A stretch of DNA of 64,000 bases, taken from NCBI RefSeq assembly GCF_004345325.1, contig NZ_SLVJ01000009.1:81475-145474 (forward strand), read 5' to 3'. Each line of letters opens with the position of its first letter. The stretch's first letter is position 1. This DNA comes from Acinetobacter calcoaceticus. Lineage in GTDB: Bacteria > Pseudomonadota > Gammaproteobacteria > Pseudomonadales > Moraxellaceae. This document shows, one piece after another, positions 19,349 through 28,431 of the stretch. The notes under the pieces are model-generated. The model saw only the letters and a program-made list of their open reading frames with translations, had not been told where the DNA came from and ran no database searches. A program made the translations under genes and the position numbers.

Positions 19349-20503
19349 ATGAATGATTTAACCCAAAAAAATAGTCAAACACCGAGTGTTGTCGTTGAAC
19401 GCTCGCTTGAGCAACAAAAACAAGAATTCGATCGAATTAACTTACAAGAGATCGGCTTGCAAGGAGATGATTTTACTGCGGTATTGACTGCGCATAAGGA
19501 ATTGAAAGACTTTAATCAAAACTCTGTTGCAGAGTATGGTAAAAATATTGCTTCTAAAACGTCAACCTATACTGATGAGTTGCTCAGTTTGGTTAAAAAC
19601 AAAGACCTAGACAGTACAGGTCAAAAACTCAATGAAGTGGTCCAAGTTGCACAACAACTCAATACCTCGAGCATTCTCAATCCTGCAAAACGCTCTGGTT
19701 TCTTCGGCAGTCTGTTTAATAAAGTGCGAGGTGCCAAACAAAGTTTTGACCAAAACTTTGACACCACCAAAGAACAAATTGATCGTCTGGTTCAGGAAAT
19801 TGAAACCTCACAAACCGGTTTAAAGCGGCGGGTTAATACCTTGGATCAGATGTTTAATGGTGTGCAAGAGGAATATAAGCAACTGGGGATTTATATTGCT
19901 GCGGGTAAATTAAAGCAGGTGGACATCCAAGAACAAGTACAGCTGTTGACCAGTCGTGATCTGACCCAAGATCAACAGGGCACTCAACAACTCTATGACT
20001 TGAATCATTTATCCAATAATTTAGAGAAACGTGTCAGTGATCTACAAGTGTTGCAGCAGTCAGCGATGCAAACTTTGCCGATGATCCGTATTATCCAATC
20101 TAACAACTTAATGTTGGTGGATAAATTCTATGCCATTAAAAACATCACCTTACCGGCATGGAAAAACCAGATTAGCTTAGCGATCTCACTGCAAGAACAG
20201 AAAAATAGTGTGCAATTGGCCAATACTATTGATGATGCGACCAATGAATTGCTGCGTCGTAATGCTGATTTGTTGCATCAAAACTCTGTAGATACCGCGC
20301 GTGCCAATCAACGCGCCGTGATCGATATTGAAACCTTGGAACATGTACAAAACACCTTGATCAATACCGTCAATGACGTGATTCAAATTCAAAAAGAGGG
20401 CATGCAGAAACGTGAAGAAGCCACTACGCGTCTACGCACACTGCAAACCAACTTAAACCAACTAGTTTTACAGTCCAGTTCTGAAGTGAAAAAAATCAAT
20501 TAA
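19349..20503 (+). CDS. TelA-like (toxic anion resistance family) protein
   Basis: A 384-residue protein matching the TelA/KlaA 'toxic anion resistance' family. It shows the block SGFFGSLFNKVRGAKQSF near residue 110, a long coiled coil (130-170), and LPMIRIIQSNNLMLVDKFY followed by ITLPAWKNQISLAISL (about 250-285). The family is linked to tellurite resistance and envelope stress in some bacteria, but its biochemistry is unresolved. It sits in the middle of a three-gene same-strand cluster with a related helical protein before it and a four-helix membrane protein after it (46-base gap). Confidence 0.75.
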   Translation: MNDLTQKNSQTPSVVVERSLEQQKQEFDRINLQEIGLQGDDFTAVLTAHKELKDFNQNSVAEYGKNIASKTSTYTDELLSLVKNKDLDSTGQKLNEVVQVAQQLNTSSILNPAKRSGFFGSLFNKVRGAKQSFDQNFDTTKEQIDRLVQEIETSQTGLKRRVNTLDQMFNGVQEEYKQLGIYIAAGKLKQVDIQEQVQLLTSRDLTQDQQGTQQLYDLNHLSNNLEKRVSDLQVLQQSAMQTLPMIRIIQSNNLMLVDKFYAIKNITLPAWKNQISLAISLQEQKNSVQLANTIDDATNELLRRNADLLHQNSVDTARANQRAVIDIETLEHVQNTLINTVNDVIQIQKEGMQKREEATTRLRTLQTNLNQLVLQSSSEVKKIN

Positions 20504-20549
20504 AGTATTGAACCGTCTCAATGTCCCTCAAGCCGATAAGGAATAAACC

Positions 20550-21476
20550 GTGCCCAGCTTAGAACCACAATCTGCGCAATTAAGTGAATTTAATGCGCGC
20601 CTTGTCGCCCTTAAGCAGCGCCAAAAACGCAGTATGTGGTTGGCGGTCAGTGGTGTTGCCTTGAGTTCGGTTGCGGTGTTTGCTGTATTTAACCAGACTG
20701 AATTGATATATAGTTTTTGGGGTTTAACCCAAACTGTGCAACAACTGCATATTCCTGCCAGCTTGGATCTGAATAGTCTTGATGCTGAACAGAGTGTAGA
20801 TTATTTTTCTAGAATGATGTCGTGGATCGGGTGGTTGTTGTTAAAACTCTGCGCTGCATTCTTTGGTGCATTTATCGTCGTGCGATTGGCGCGGCGTTGG
20901 AAGTATTTTAGACAGCGATTGCAGTCCTTGGTATTGAAGTTTGTGGCTTGGCTGATTGCTTTTATTGTGATTTGGTCAGGGCTGTCTTATGTGCAATATC
21001 AAAACAATGAAGCGGCTCAACAACCTTTTCAAGCATTGATCAATTACGATCAAAATATTCAACAAAGTCAATTGGCACAGTATCTGATTAAGTCAGAGCA
21101 ACCCGCCGTGGTCAGTGATTATCTCTTGGCCCAAAGTGCATTGTTACATCGGCCAGTGGATCAAGCCGCTGCAACAACCTATGTACAACGTTTGGTTAAT
21201 GCCGAGCAAAGCCGACCTGACTTTGCAGGATATGGCTTTAAAGCAGAGCAGTTGTGGAGTATGCAGCAACAAGTCTATGGCAAAAGCGTAAGTCCGATGG
21301 CTCAAAGCATGGATCAAAAATCGTCTAGAGCAGAACGGCTATCGACTTGGGTGAGTTGGGGATTATATCTACTGATTTTGCTGAGCTTGCTTCTGACGGC
21401 TTTTAGTTATCTGTTGGCACAACAATTCAAAAATCGTCGACTTCGTGTAGAAGGTATTTTACGAGACCAATTCTGA
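20550..21476 (+). CDS. multipass membrane protein of the TelA-like operon
   Basis: A 308-residue protein with about four predicted membrane helices: WLAVSGVALSSVAVFAVF (30-50), WLLLKLCAAFFGAFIVVRL (91-112), LVLKFVAWLIAFIVIWSGL (128-148) and a strongly hydrophobic helix near 272-292. A soluble Gln/Ala-rich domain (155-260) lies between helices three and four. No catalytic motif was recognised. The GTG start has AAGGAA upstream. Its position directly after two TelA-like genes suggests a membrane partner for them; this is inference from context. Confidence 0.6.
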   Translation: MPSLEPQSAQLSEFNARLVALKQRQKRSMWLAVSGVALSSVAVFAVFNQTELIYSFWGLTQTVQQLHIPASLDLNSLDAEQSVDYFSRMMSWIGWLLLKLCAAFFGAFIVVRLARRWKYFRQRLQSLVLKFVAWLIAFIVIWSGLSYVQYQNNEAAQQPFQALINYDQNIQQSQLAQYLIKSEQPAVVSDYLLAQSALLHRPVDQAAATTYVQRLVNAEQSRPDFAGYGFKAEQLWSMQQQVYGKSVSPMAQSMDQKSSRAERLSTWVSWGLYLLILLSLLLTAFSYLLAQQFKNRRLRVEGILRDQF

Positions 21477-21756
21477 GACATGCGTTGCAATGTAACTTCG
21501 CAACAGATGAATTATCATAAAAAACAAGTTGATCTGACCAGTCATCGTTTTTTATAAAATAATGATCATTCTGAAATGAGCAGTTGGATTGAGGTTTTAT
21601 CAGGGTTGCAGGGCAGTCCAAGTAAGCTAAAATTCAATTGTTAAGAAATATGATTAATTGTGAACATAGTGTGGGTATTTTGTTTATTTTTAATCATGAT
21701 ATATTTCATGCACATATTGCTCAACCGAGTCATATGTTATTTCAGGATGAAATACA

Positions 21757-22986
21757 ATGAAAACAATAGTCGCAAAAACAGCAGTTAATGTCGTAATCAA
21801 AAAAGTCACCCACACGGCAACCAAAACAGTCACTAAAACAGTAACAAAAACAGTCGTCGCCGCATCATTATTGCTGATTGCCAATATGGGCTATGCAGAG
21901 GGGTTTAAACGGTTTTCAGTTTCGGCGGGGTGGTTACATGTGATGCCACAGGGAACAGCAAATAAGTTTAATATCAACACCAATGTCAAAGATGGCACCC
22001 GATCTTATGTGGGGATGATCGCGGGACAAACGATCCTAGACAATGCAGATGTTGCTCGCTATGAGGAATTGAGAAAAAATGATCCTGGCAATATGGACTT
22101 GCTGATCTATGACAACATCATTAAAACCAAATACCTCGACAATATTATCGAAATGAATTTAACCGGTAATGAAACAGCAGAGGAACGTGAAGCGATTTTA
22201 AGGAACATTACGGGTGATGCAGAAGTCAGCGGAATTGAGCGCTGGCAGTCCAATGCAGGACTCGAAGCAAAAGATATTGATACCCTCGGCATCATGTTCG
22301 ACTACCATTTGAATGACAATGTTTCGTTGAAATTTATTGGTGGGATACCGCCAAAAGTGGATCTCAAAGGTGTCGGTAAAATATATGCACCATTTCAAGG
22401 GGTAGGCTACCCACTCCCAGTGTCACCTGAGGACCCTTGGTATGATCCTGCTGTTCCACCCTTGCAAGTGTTTATGAAAAAAGATTTGTTGATCACGGAT
22501 TTAGAGCGTTTTAGTAAGGCTGCCACAGCCACAGCATGGACACCTGCCGTTGAAGCTGTTTATCATTTTGGCAAAACAGGGAAAAATAAATTTAGACCTT
22601 ATATTGGGGTCGGCCTCATGTTTGCGCATTATAGTAATATCAAAATTACCAACGGCATCCACAATGATTTAGTCGCTGCTGGGCATATGATTCAAAATAT
22701 TCATGATGGTCAATCAGGTGCAGCACTCGAAGGTCGTCCATCTAGCGGTAATATGGTGGTCAAAGTGAAGGCAGAAGATACGATTGCACCATTAATATCT
22801 TTGGGCTTTAACTATGATATGACCGAGTCATGGTTTGCTACTGCATCGGTGTCCTATGCCAAATTGAATAATGTCGCCACCATCGATGTGATTAATCAAA
22901 AAACCAATACTCAGCTGATTCATGCCACCACGAAAATTGATATCGATCCACTCATGACTTATCTGGGGGTGGGTTATCGCTTCTAA
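21757..22986 (+). CDS. ompW: OmpW-family outer-membrane protein
   Basis: A 409-residue exported beta-barrel protein, longer than the typical 210-residue OmpW. The conserved parts are FSVSAGWLHVMPQG after the signal peptide, WTPAVEAVYHFG with FRPYIGVGLMFAHYS, and the C-terminal MTYLGVGYRF ending in the aromatic residue needed for barrel assembly. A large insertion (about residues 95-230) accounts for the extra length. The N-terminus is odd: a 12-base repeat encoding TKTV three times lengthens the region before the hydrophobic core VVAASLLLIANMGYA. OmpW proteins are small eight-stranded channels for hydrophobic compounds. A bidirectional terminator separates it from fpr. Confidence 0.82.
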   Translation: MKTIVAKTAVNVVIKKVTHTATKTVTKTVTKTVVAASLLLIANMGYAEGFKRFSVSAGWLHVMPQGTANKFNINTNVKDGTRSYVGMIAGQTILDNADVARYEELRKNDPGNMDLLIYDNIIKTKYLDNIIEMNLTGNETAEEREAILRNITGDAEVSGIERWQSNAGLEAKDIDTLGIMFDYHLNDNVSLKFIGGIPPKVDLKGVGKIYAPFQGVGYPLPVSPEDPWYDPAVPPLQVFMKKDLLITDLERFSKAATATAWTPAVEAVYHFGKTGKNKFRPYIGVGLMFAHYSNIKITNGIHNDLVAAGHMIQNIHDGQSGAALEGRPSSGNMVVKVKAEDTIAPLISLGFNYDMTESWFATASVSYAKLNNVATIDVINQKTNTQLIHATTKIDIDPLMTYLGVGYRF

Positions 22987-23082
22987 GTTTAATTAATTTA
23001 GGCAGCATTACCCAAATATCGAGTTCATCTTGTGTATTGGCTAGGATCACAGGTCAATCTGTGCTGAAAGATTTAAAACAAA

Positions 23083-23112
23083 CAAAAACCGAAGGCTAAG
23101 CTTCGGTTTTTG
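23083..23112. terminator. bidirectional terminator between ompW and fpr
   Basis: A perfect 12-base stem (CAAAAACCGAAG / CTTCGGTTTTTG) with a six-base loop and A- and T-rich flanks, placed between convergent genes. Confidence 0.9.
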
Positions 23113-23146
23113 CGTATTCACTGTGTCGTTATCGACAAGGCGAAAA

Positions 23147-23926
23147 TTATTTCTCTACAAATGCACGTTCGATGACGTAGTCACCGAGATGACCCATACG
23201 TGGGGATTCAGTCAGGCCATGTTGATCTAACAGTGCCGCCACATCGGTGAGGAAGTGTGGGCTACCACAAAGCATCGCACGGTCATGCTCAGGATTAAAT
23301 TTCGGTAGGCCAATTTTCTCAAATAGCTCACCCGATTCAATCGCATGGGTAACGCGACCACGGTTTTTAAATTCTTCACGTGTCACGGTTGGGTAGTAGA
23401 TCAATTTTTCTTGAACACCCAGTTCTTGGAAAAATTCGTGGTTTGGAAGTTCATCCAAAATCAGCTCTTGATAAGCCAATTCTGAGATAAAGCGTGTGCC
23501 ATGAACCACGATCACTTTTTCAAAGCGTTCATAGGTTTCAGGATCACGAATCACCGCAAGGAATGGCGCAAGCCCTGTACCTGAAGACAATAAGTACAGG
23601 TTCTTGCCCGGATTTAAGTCATCCAGTACCAAAGTACCTGTCGGTTTTTTAGAAATCAGTAACTCATCACCTACGGCTACTTTTTGCAAGATCGAGGTCA
23701 ACGGACCGTCTTGAACTTTAATGGAGAAAAACTCAAGCTCTTCTTCATAGTTAGCACTGGCAATCGAGTATGCGCGCATCAAAGGCTTACCATTGACCTC
23801 AAGTCCAATCATCACAAACTGACCATTTTTAAAACGCAACGCGGTATCACGTGTGGTCTTAAAACTGAATAAAGTGTCATTCCAGTGGTGAACGTGAGTA
23901 ATCTTTTCGACGTTAAAAGCAGCCAT
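23147..23926 (-). CDS. fpr: ferredoxin--NADP(+) reductase
   Basis: A 259-residue flavoenzyme of the bacterial FPR type, moving electrons between NADPH and ferredoxin or flavodoxin. The FAD-binding motif RAYSIASANYEEELEFF (about residue 50) and the nucleotide-binding LYLLSSGTGLAPFLAVIRD are clear. So are MLCGSPHFLTDVAALL and the C-terminal GDYVIERAFVEK. The ATG at 23926 starts MAAFNVEKIT and has GAGAG upstream; a TTG 12 bases earlier is not needed. Confidence 0.95.
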   Translation of the reverse strand: MAAFNVEKITHVHHWNDTLFSFKTTRDTALRFKNGQFVMIGLEVNGKPLMRAYSIASANYEEELEFFSIKVQDGPLTSILQKVAVGDELLISKKPTGTLVLDDLNPGKNLYLLSSGTGLAPFLAVIRDPETYERFEKVIVVHGTRFISELAYQELILDELPNHEFFQELGVQEKLIYYPTVTREEFKNRGRVTHAIESGELFEKIGLPKFNPEHDRAMLCGSPHFLTDVAALLDQHGLTESPRMGHLGDYVIERAFVEK

Positions 23927-24031
23927 TAAAACTCTCAATAAATTTTCAAATTAAATCAGCTTGCTATTCTAAACTAAAATCATTCTCGATAAACTGAATA
24001 TAATCAATTGAGCTTATCAGAAAAAGTGATT

Positions 24032-24826
24032 ATGAAAGAGATTTGCATACCGATTATTGGCTATATGCGTTCAGCCTATAAAGAGAAATTTGGTATTCCG
24101 CGTCAACCCAACTTGGTCGATCTAGAATCTTATATCGAAATGCAGGTGCCTTATAACGATATCTTGGCATTTGAAGGGATCGACGCCTTTAGTCATCTAT
24201 GGCTGATTTGGCAGTTCCATCAAAACAAAAATAGTGCTGAGACTCAGACAGTGGCAGTGCATAGCGATCAAGACCTTGATGCCCAACAGACTGTAGGTGC
24301 TGCCAAGGCTTTTCGCGCCCAAGTCAGACCACCACGATTGGGTGGCAATCAAAAGATCGGGGTCTTTGCCACACGCAGTATGTATCGGCCAGCGCCGCTG
24401 GGTTTATCTGTGGTGCAGTTTAAGCGAGTTGAAAAACAGGGCAAATCGCTACGACTTTACGTGACCGGCAGTGATTTGTTGGATGGGACACCGATCATTG
24501 ATATCAAACCGTATATTCAGTATTCGGATGCAGTGCCAACGGCTCAAAGTGGCTATGCACAGCAGCAACCAGCACGTAAACTGGTGCATTGGCGGGCAGT
24601 TGCGCAGGATCAGCAGTTGGCCTTGATGAACTCTGGGCAAGTCACTGCTCAAATGATCGATGACTTGGTTCAAGTCTTGTCACTCGATCCTCGACCTGCC
24701 TATCAACAAGATCAACACCGTGTCTATGGCATGCGCTTTGCTGCATTGAATGTCAAATTTTGCATTGATGATCAGGGGGTGCAAATCGAGGAACTGGCCT
24801 TATACCAAGCGCCTACACAGCACTGA
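24032..24826 (+). CDS. trmO: tRNA (t6A37) N6-methyltransferase TrmO (TsaA/YaeB family)
   Basis: A 264-residue TsaA/VirR-type protein that uses S-adenosylmethionine to methylate N6 of t6A37 in threonine tRNAs. The N-terminal PIIGYMRSAYKEKFGIPRQP and the signature GVFATRSMYRPAPLGLSVVQ (near residue 110), then GSDLLDGTPIIDIKPY, are all present in order. The ATG at 24032 is preferred over a TTG 24 bases upstream. It is divergent from fpr. Confidence 0.92.
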   Translation: MKEICIPIIGYMRSAYKEKFGIPRQPNLVDLESYIEMQVPYNDILAFEGIDAFSHLWLIWQFHQNKNSAETQTVAVHSDQDLDAQQTVGAAKAFRAQVRPPRLGGNQKIGVFATRSMYRPAPLGLSVVQFKRVEKQGKSLRLYVTGSDLLDGTPIIDIKPYIQYSDAVPTAQSGYAQQQPARKLVHWRAVAQDQQLALMNSGQVTAQMIDDLVQVLSLDPRPAYQQDQHRVYGMRFAALNVKFCIDDQGVQIEELALYQAPTQH

Positions 24827-24930
24827 GGCCTGCTGCAAGACCTGACTGGGTCCGTCAATGGCTGAATGCCCAGATCGACCGAGTCATAGTCGCCGTTGTT
24901 GATGCAGTCGCGATTATTGTCATGGTTTAT

Positions 24931-24955
24931 GTTGATGTTGATGTTGATGTTGTTG
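24931..24955 (+). repeat. GTTGAT hexamer microsatellite
   Basis: About four copies of GTTGAT occur in the leader of the GspE-like gene, ending about 47 bases before its start. Such repeats can vary in copy number; no function is evident. Confidence 0.7.
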
Positions 24956-25002
24956 CTGTAAAAAATATAACTTAAAATCGTGATATCGATGGAATAACAA
25001 CA

Positions 25003-26757
25003 ATGCAGCTTAATTTTGAGATTGATACCACTTGGTGCCTTGAGCGATTGCTGCTAGAGCAACGTATTTCTGAGCGTGACCAATTGTTGGTGAAAACCAC
25101 ACTGCGCACTCGGCAACAACTGGCGTGGCATCCATTACAATGGATCGCACACTTTCATCTCAAAGATCAATTGGATCAGTCTGAGTTAGATATCAATACG
25201 TTATGTCAATGGTTGGCGCAGCACTCAAAGTTAGAGCTGTATCGGATCGATCCACTTACTGCCGATGTCGCAGCATTAACTCAAGTGATGTCGCAAGAGT
25301 TTGCCGAGAAAAACCAGATTTTGGCAGTAGAGGTTCAAGCCCATCAGGTTTTGATCGGAACCACGCAACCATTTTTAGGTGAATGGATCGCACATCTGGG
25401 GCAAAGTTTGTTGCCTAAAAGCATACGTGCAGTGCTGTTAAACCCAGAACAATTGCAACGCTATTTGATTGAATACTATCAAGTCAGTCGGGCTGTACAG
25501 TTCTCACAATCCGCCAATCAATATCTGCGTGATCATAAGGGGATAGAAGCACTGGTGCAGCTCGGTGATCAACATAATCCTGATGCCAACGATCAACATA
25601 TCGTGAAATTGGTGGACTGGATTTTGCAGTTTGCCTTTGATCAATCAGCCAGTGATATCCATCTCGAACCGGGTAAGGAGATGGGTAAAATTCGTTTTCG
25701 TATCGATGGCATCTTGCATCGCATCTATCGTATGCCTGCCAACAGTCTGATGGCCGTGATTGCACGCTTAAAAATATTGAGCCGTATGAATGTGGCTGAA
25801 AAACGTAAGCCTCAGGATGGCCGCTTAAAAACCCGCACCCCCAAAGGACAGGAAACTGAACTGCGCTTGGCGACCTTGCCCACGGCCTATGGGGAAAAAC
25901 TGGTGCTACGGATTTTTGATCCAGAAGTGTTATTACGCAGTTTTGAACAATTGGGCTTGGTGGATCAATTGTTGCTGGATTGGCAAGCCCTGACCCAACA
26001 ACGCCATGGCATCATTTTGGTCACGGGGCCGACTGGATCTGGGAAGACCACAACCTTATATTCGACTTTGAAAAGCTTGGCCACGGAGCAAGTCAATGTC
26101 TGCACTGTGGAAGACCCGATCGAGATGTTGGAACCAAGTTTTAATCAAATGCAGGTCAACCCAGCGATTGAATTGGGTTTTGCCGATGGTATTCGGGCCT
26201 TAATGCGTCAAGATCCGGATATTATGATGGTGGGGGAAATCCGCGATCATGATACCGCGCAAATGGCGATACAAGCGGCACTCACGGGGCATTTGGTGTT
26301 GTCTACCTTGCATACCAACGATGCAGCATCGAGCGTGGTCAGGTTACATGATTTGGGGGTGCAACCTTTTTTAACTGCCGCAACCTTACTTGGGGTATTG
26401 GCTCAACGCTTGGTGCGTAAGCTTTGTACACAGTGCAAAACGCAAACCACGACGGATATAGCGCAATGGCGGCAATTGACCGAAGGTTATGAGATCGATA
26501 TGCCCAGCATGGTGTACCAAGCCGTGGGTTGTGATGCCTGCAGACAGACTGGATATGCTGGGCGACTCGGACTGTATGAATTGATGCCACTGAGCTTGAA
26601 CATGAAACAAAAGATCAGTCAACACGCTAACTTAGATGAACTGCGTCTTTTGGCGAAGCAACAGGGCGTACAACCCTTACGCCTCGCAGGGGCAGTGAAA
26701 GTCCGTGCAGGGCTGACGTCTTTGGCTGAGGTATTGAGCGTGGTGCCATTGCATTAA
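25003..26757 (+). CDS. gspE: GspE/PulE-type secretion ATPase
   Basis: A 584-residue assembly ATPase of the type II secretion/type IV pilus family. Walker A is GPTGSGKTTTLY (near residue 345), the Asp box is VCTVEDPIE, Walker B is DPDIMMVGEIRD and the His box is GHLVLSTLHTND. A two-CxxC zinc site (CTQC ... CDAC) follows near 475-515. The C-terminus KVRAGLTSLAEVL resembles GspE more than PilB. The N-terminal 200 residues are poorly conserved. No other secretion gene is adjacent, so it is an isolated ATPase gene. GspE is the best call; a pilus ATPase remains possible. Confidence 0.83.
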   Translation: MQLNFEIDTTWCLERLLLEQRISERDQLLVKTTLRTRQQLAWHPLQWIAHFHLKDQLDQSELDINTLCQWLAQHSKLELYRIDPLTADVAALTQVMSQEFAEKNQILAVEVQAHQVLIGTTQPFLGEWIAHLGQSLLPKSIRAVLLNPEQLQRYLIEYYQVSRAVQFSQSANQYLRDHKGIEALVQLGDQHNPDANDQHIVKLVDWILQFAFDQSASDIHLEPGKEMGKIRFRIDGILHRIYRMPANSLMAVIARLKILSRMNVAEKRKPQDGRLKTRTPKGQETELRLATLPTAYGEKLVLRIFDPEVLLRSFEQLGLVDQLLLDWQALTQQRHGIILVTGPTGSGKTTTLYSTLKSLATEQVNVCTVEDPIEMLEPSFNQMQVNPAIELGFADGIRALMRQDPDIMMVGEIRDHDTAQMAIQAALTGHLVLSTLHTNDAASSVVRLHDLGVQPFLTAATLLGVLAQRLVRKLCTQCKTQTTTDIAQWRQLTEGYEIDMPSMVYQAVGCDACRQTGYAGRLGLYELMPLSLNMKQKISQHANLDELRLLAKQQGVQPLRLAGAVKVRAGLTSLAEVLSVVPLH

Positions 26758-26897
26758 TAGATAGAAAATAAATCCTGAATATTACTTTCTTAAGATTCAA
26801 CTCATCTGTGCTTGCTACTTTAGCTTCACGGCAGCAATGGCTGAAAACAAACAAAATGATCTTCACAATAAAAGATCAATCCTAAGAGGGTAGCAAC

Positions 26898-27257
26898 ATG
26901 AATACATTTTCTAAATTTTTGATCGGTAGTAGTTTGATTGCGGCAACCACTTTCGCTGTTGCCAATGCACCTGTCAACGCTACAGCAGTGGTACAGGGCA
27001 CCACCACGGTGAAGCAAGCCTTGACCATGAAAGACAATCAAAAGGTACAATTACGTGGCAATGTGGTTAAAGCCATTGGTGACGAAAAGTATCAGTTCAA
27101 AGACAGTACAGGCAGTATCACAGTGGATATCGATGATGATCTTTGGGGTGGTCGCCCAATCGCTGCCAATACCACCGTGACCTTGGTGGGTGAAGTCGAT
27201 ATTGATTATAAGCCAACCAAACGTGTTGAAATTGATGTGGATAGCGTTCAGTTCTAA
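26898..27257 (+). CDS. ygiW: YgiW/YdeI-family periplasmic OB-fold protein
   Basis: A 119-residue secreted protein. A signal peptide (cut near AVANA, residue 24) is followed by one BOF (bacterial OB-fold) domain with VKQALTMKDNQKVQLRGNVV, YQFKDSTGSITVDIDDDLW and VTLVGEVDIDYKPTKRVEID. E. coli YgiW (VisP) is a periplasmic stress-tolerance protein encoded next to qseBC, and here too a QseBC-like pair follows, about 0.4 kb downstream. The ribosome site is GAGGGT. A terminator follows, so co-transcription with the two-component genes is not assured. Confidence 0.88.
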   Translation: MNTFSKFLIGSSLIAATTFAVANAPVNATAVVQGTTTVKQALTMKDNQKVQLRGNVVKAIGDEKYQFKDSTGSITVDIDDDLWGGRPIAANTTVTLVGEVDIDYKPTKRVEIDVDSVQF

Positions 27258-27296
27258 GTTGTATTTTGACCGCGATATAAAGTGTAAAGACACGAT

Positions 27297-27328
27297 TAAA
27301 ACCATAGGCCATGTGCTTATGGTTTTTT
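27297..27328 (+). terminator. terminator after the ygiW-like gene
   Basis: AAAACCATA pairs with TATGGTTTT around a short loop, followed by a T-run. Confidence 0.7.
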
Positions 27329-27354
27329 ATTGCTATCAAAAGAGTCGTACTTCT

Positions 27355-27488
27355 TAAATAGCCTAAGTACCTAGCATCTATGCATCTAAATAGCCTAAGC
27401 ATCTAGGTACAAGAGTTGTCTGAGGCGATCCAAGAGATGTTGCAGGTTGTTTGACTCACTTTTTTGCTTGAGTCATTTGCTTGAGTCA
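27355..27488. repeat. cluster of short repeats between ygiW and the response regulator
   Basis: Within the gene-free stretch 27258-27672 there are two copies of TAAATAGCCTAAG (27355 and 27387), an inverted repeat GTACCTAG / CTAGGTAC (27367-27374 and 27403-27410) and a tandem pair of TTTGCTTGAGTCA (27463-27488). No gene is seen here. The inverted repeat could be a regulator site, but nothing identifies the protein. Confidence 0.6.
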
Positions 27489-27672
27489 TGAGTGAATGCA
27501 CGTGTTAGTATTTGAAAAAAAGCATCTTTGTAAATGCTTTAACGCTCTATGCTGGGGTTGATCCAATGGCTTAACCCACGCTCAAGCTGCATGCCAACGA
27601 GATATTTGCGATAGATGCGAATGTGATTGCAGATCGTGTAATTGAATTCAAAATCCAGTGAGAGGAGCGGTG

Positions 27673-28335
27673 ATGAGAATATTATTGGCCGAAGATGATG
27701 TCTCCCAAGCCCAAAGTATCAAAGCATGGCTGGAAATGGATGGCTATAGCGTCGATTGGGTCGAGCGTGGCGACTATGCGATCTTGGCGATTGAACAACA
27801 TCATTATGATTGTGTATTACTGGATCGTGGTCTGCCGCAGGCCAGTGGTGATCAAATCCTTACGGCGTTGCGCCATAGGAAAATCCAGTCCCCAGTCATC
27901 TTTATTACTGCCAAAGACAGTATTGATGATCGGGTACAGGGGTTGGATTTGGGAGCCAATGATTATTTGGTCAAGCCCTTTAGCCTAGATGAATTATCTG
28001 CACGAATACGTGCACAGTTACGTCAGAGTCAGACCCACCTCGGTCAACAACTGCAATTTGCCAACCTGAGCCTAGATCCCCAAGCCAAAATCTTGCTCCA
28101 AAATGGTCAAGCGGTAAATCTTACCGCCAAGGAATTTCAGATCATCTATAAATTAATGCAAAAACCAGAGCATATCGTGACCCGTGAGCAGTTAGAGGAA
28201 TCACTCTACAGTTGGGGCGATGAGGTTGAGAGCAATGCCATCGAGGTATTTATCTATCAACTGCGTAAGAAAATTGGCAGTCCCATGATCAAGACCATCC
28301 GTGGCTTGGGTTATCGTATGCAGCAGCCTGACTAA
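27673..28335 (+). CDS. qseB: OmpR-family response regulator (QseB/PmrA-like)
   Basis: A 220-residue response regulator. The receiver domain has the acidic pocket ED at 7-9, phospho-acceptor Asp51 in VLLDRGLP, Thr in VIFITAKDS and Lys in NDYLVKPF. The C-terminal winged helix (about 125-218) reads NLTAKEFQIIYKLMQ and IEVFIYQLRKKIG ... TIRGLGYRM. The ATG at 27673 has GAGGAG upstream. It precedes a matching sensor kinase by about 100 bases. Subfamily QseB/PmrA/BasR is assigned from sequence style and from the ygiW neighbour; the signal is unknown. Confidence 0.88.
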   Translation: MRILLAEDDVSQAQSIKAWLEMDGYSVDWVERGDYAILAIEQHHYDCVLLDRGLPQASGDQILTALRHRKIQSPVIFITAKDSIDDRVQGLDLGANDYLVKPFSLDELSARIRAQLRQSQTHLGQQLQFANLSLDPQAKILLQNGQAVNLTAKEFQIIYKLMQKPEHIVTREQLEESLYSWGDEVESNAIEVFIYQLRKKIGSPMIKTIRGLGYRMQQPD

Positions 28336-28431
28336 GCCAAGCCAGTTAAGCGAATTATAGTATTGATCTTTTACGGCTAAACTCATGTCGCGGTTCGGGG
28401 TTCGAACAGCACAGCATCTCAAGGTGGTTTT

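Noticed and set aside
21555..21575. AATGATCATT palindrome upstream of ompW as a Fur box
   Set aside because: Only the central 10 bases match, it is about 185 bases from the start, and the flanks do not fit the 19-base consensus.
24832..24973. Open frame across the GTTGAT repeats (VDVDVDVV)
   Set aside because: No start codon with a ribosome site, low complexity only, and no coding character.
28395..28415. GGTTCGGGGTTCGAACAGC resembles a tRNA T-loop
   Set aside because: No acceptor or anticodon stems can be folded around it; it is leader DNA of the sensor kinase gene.
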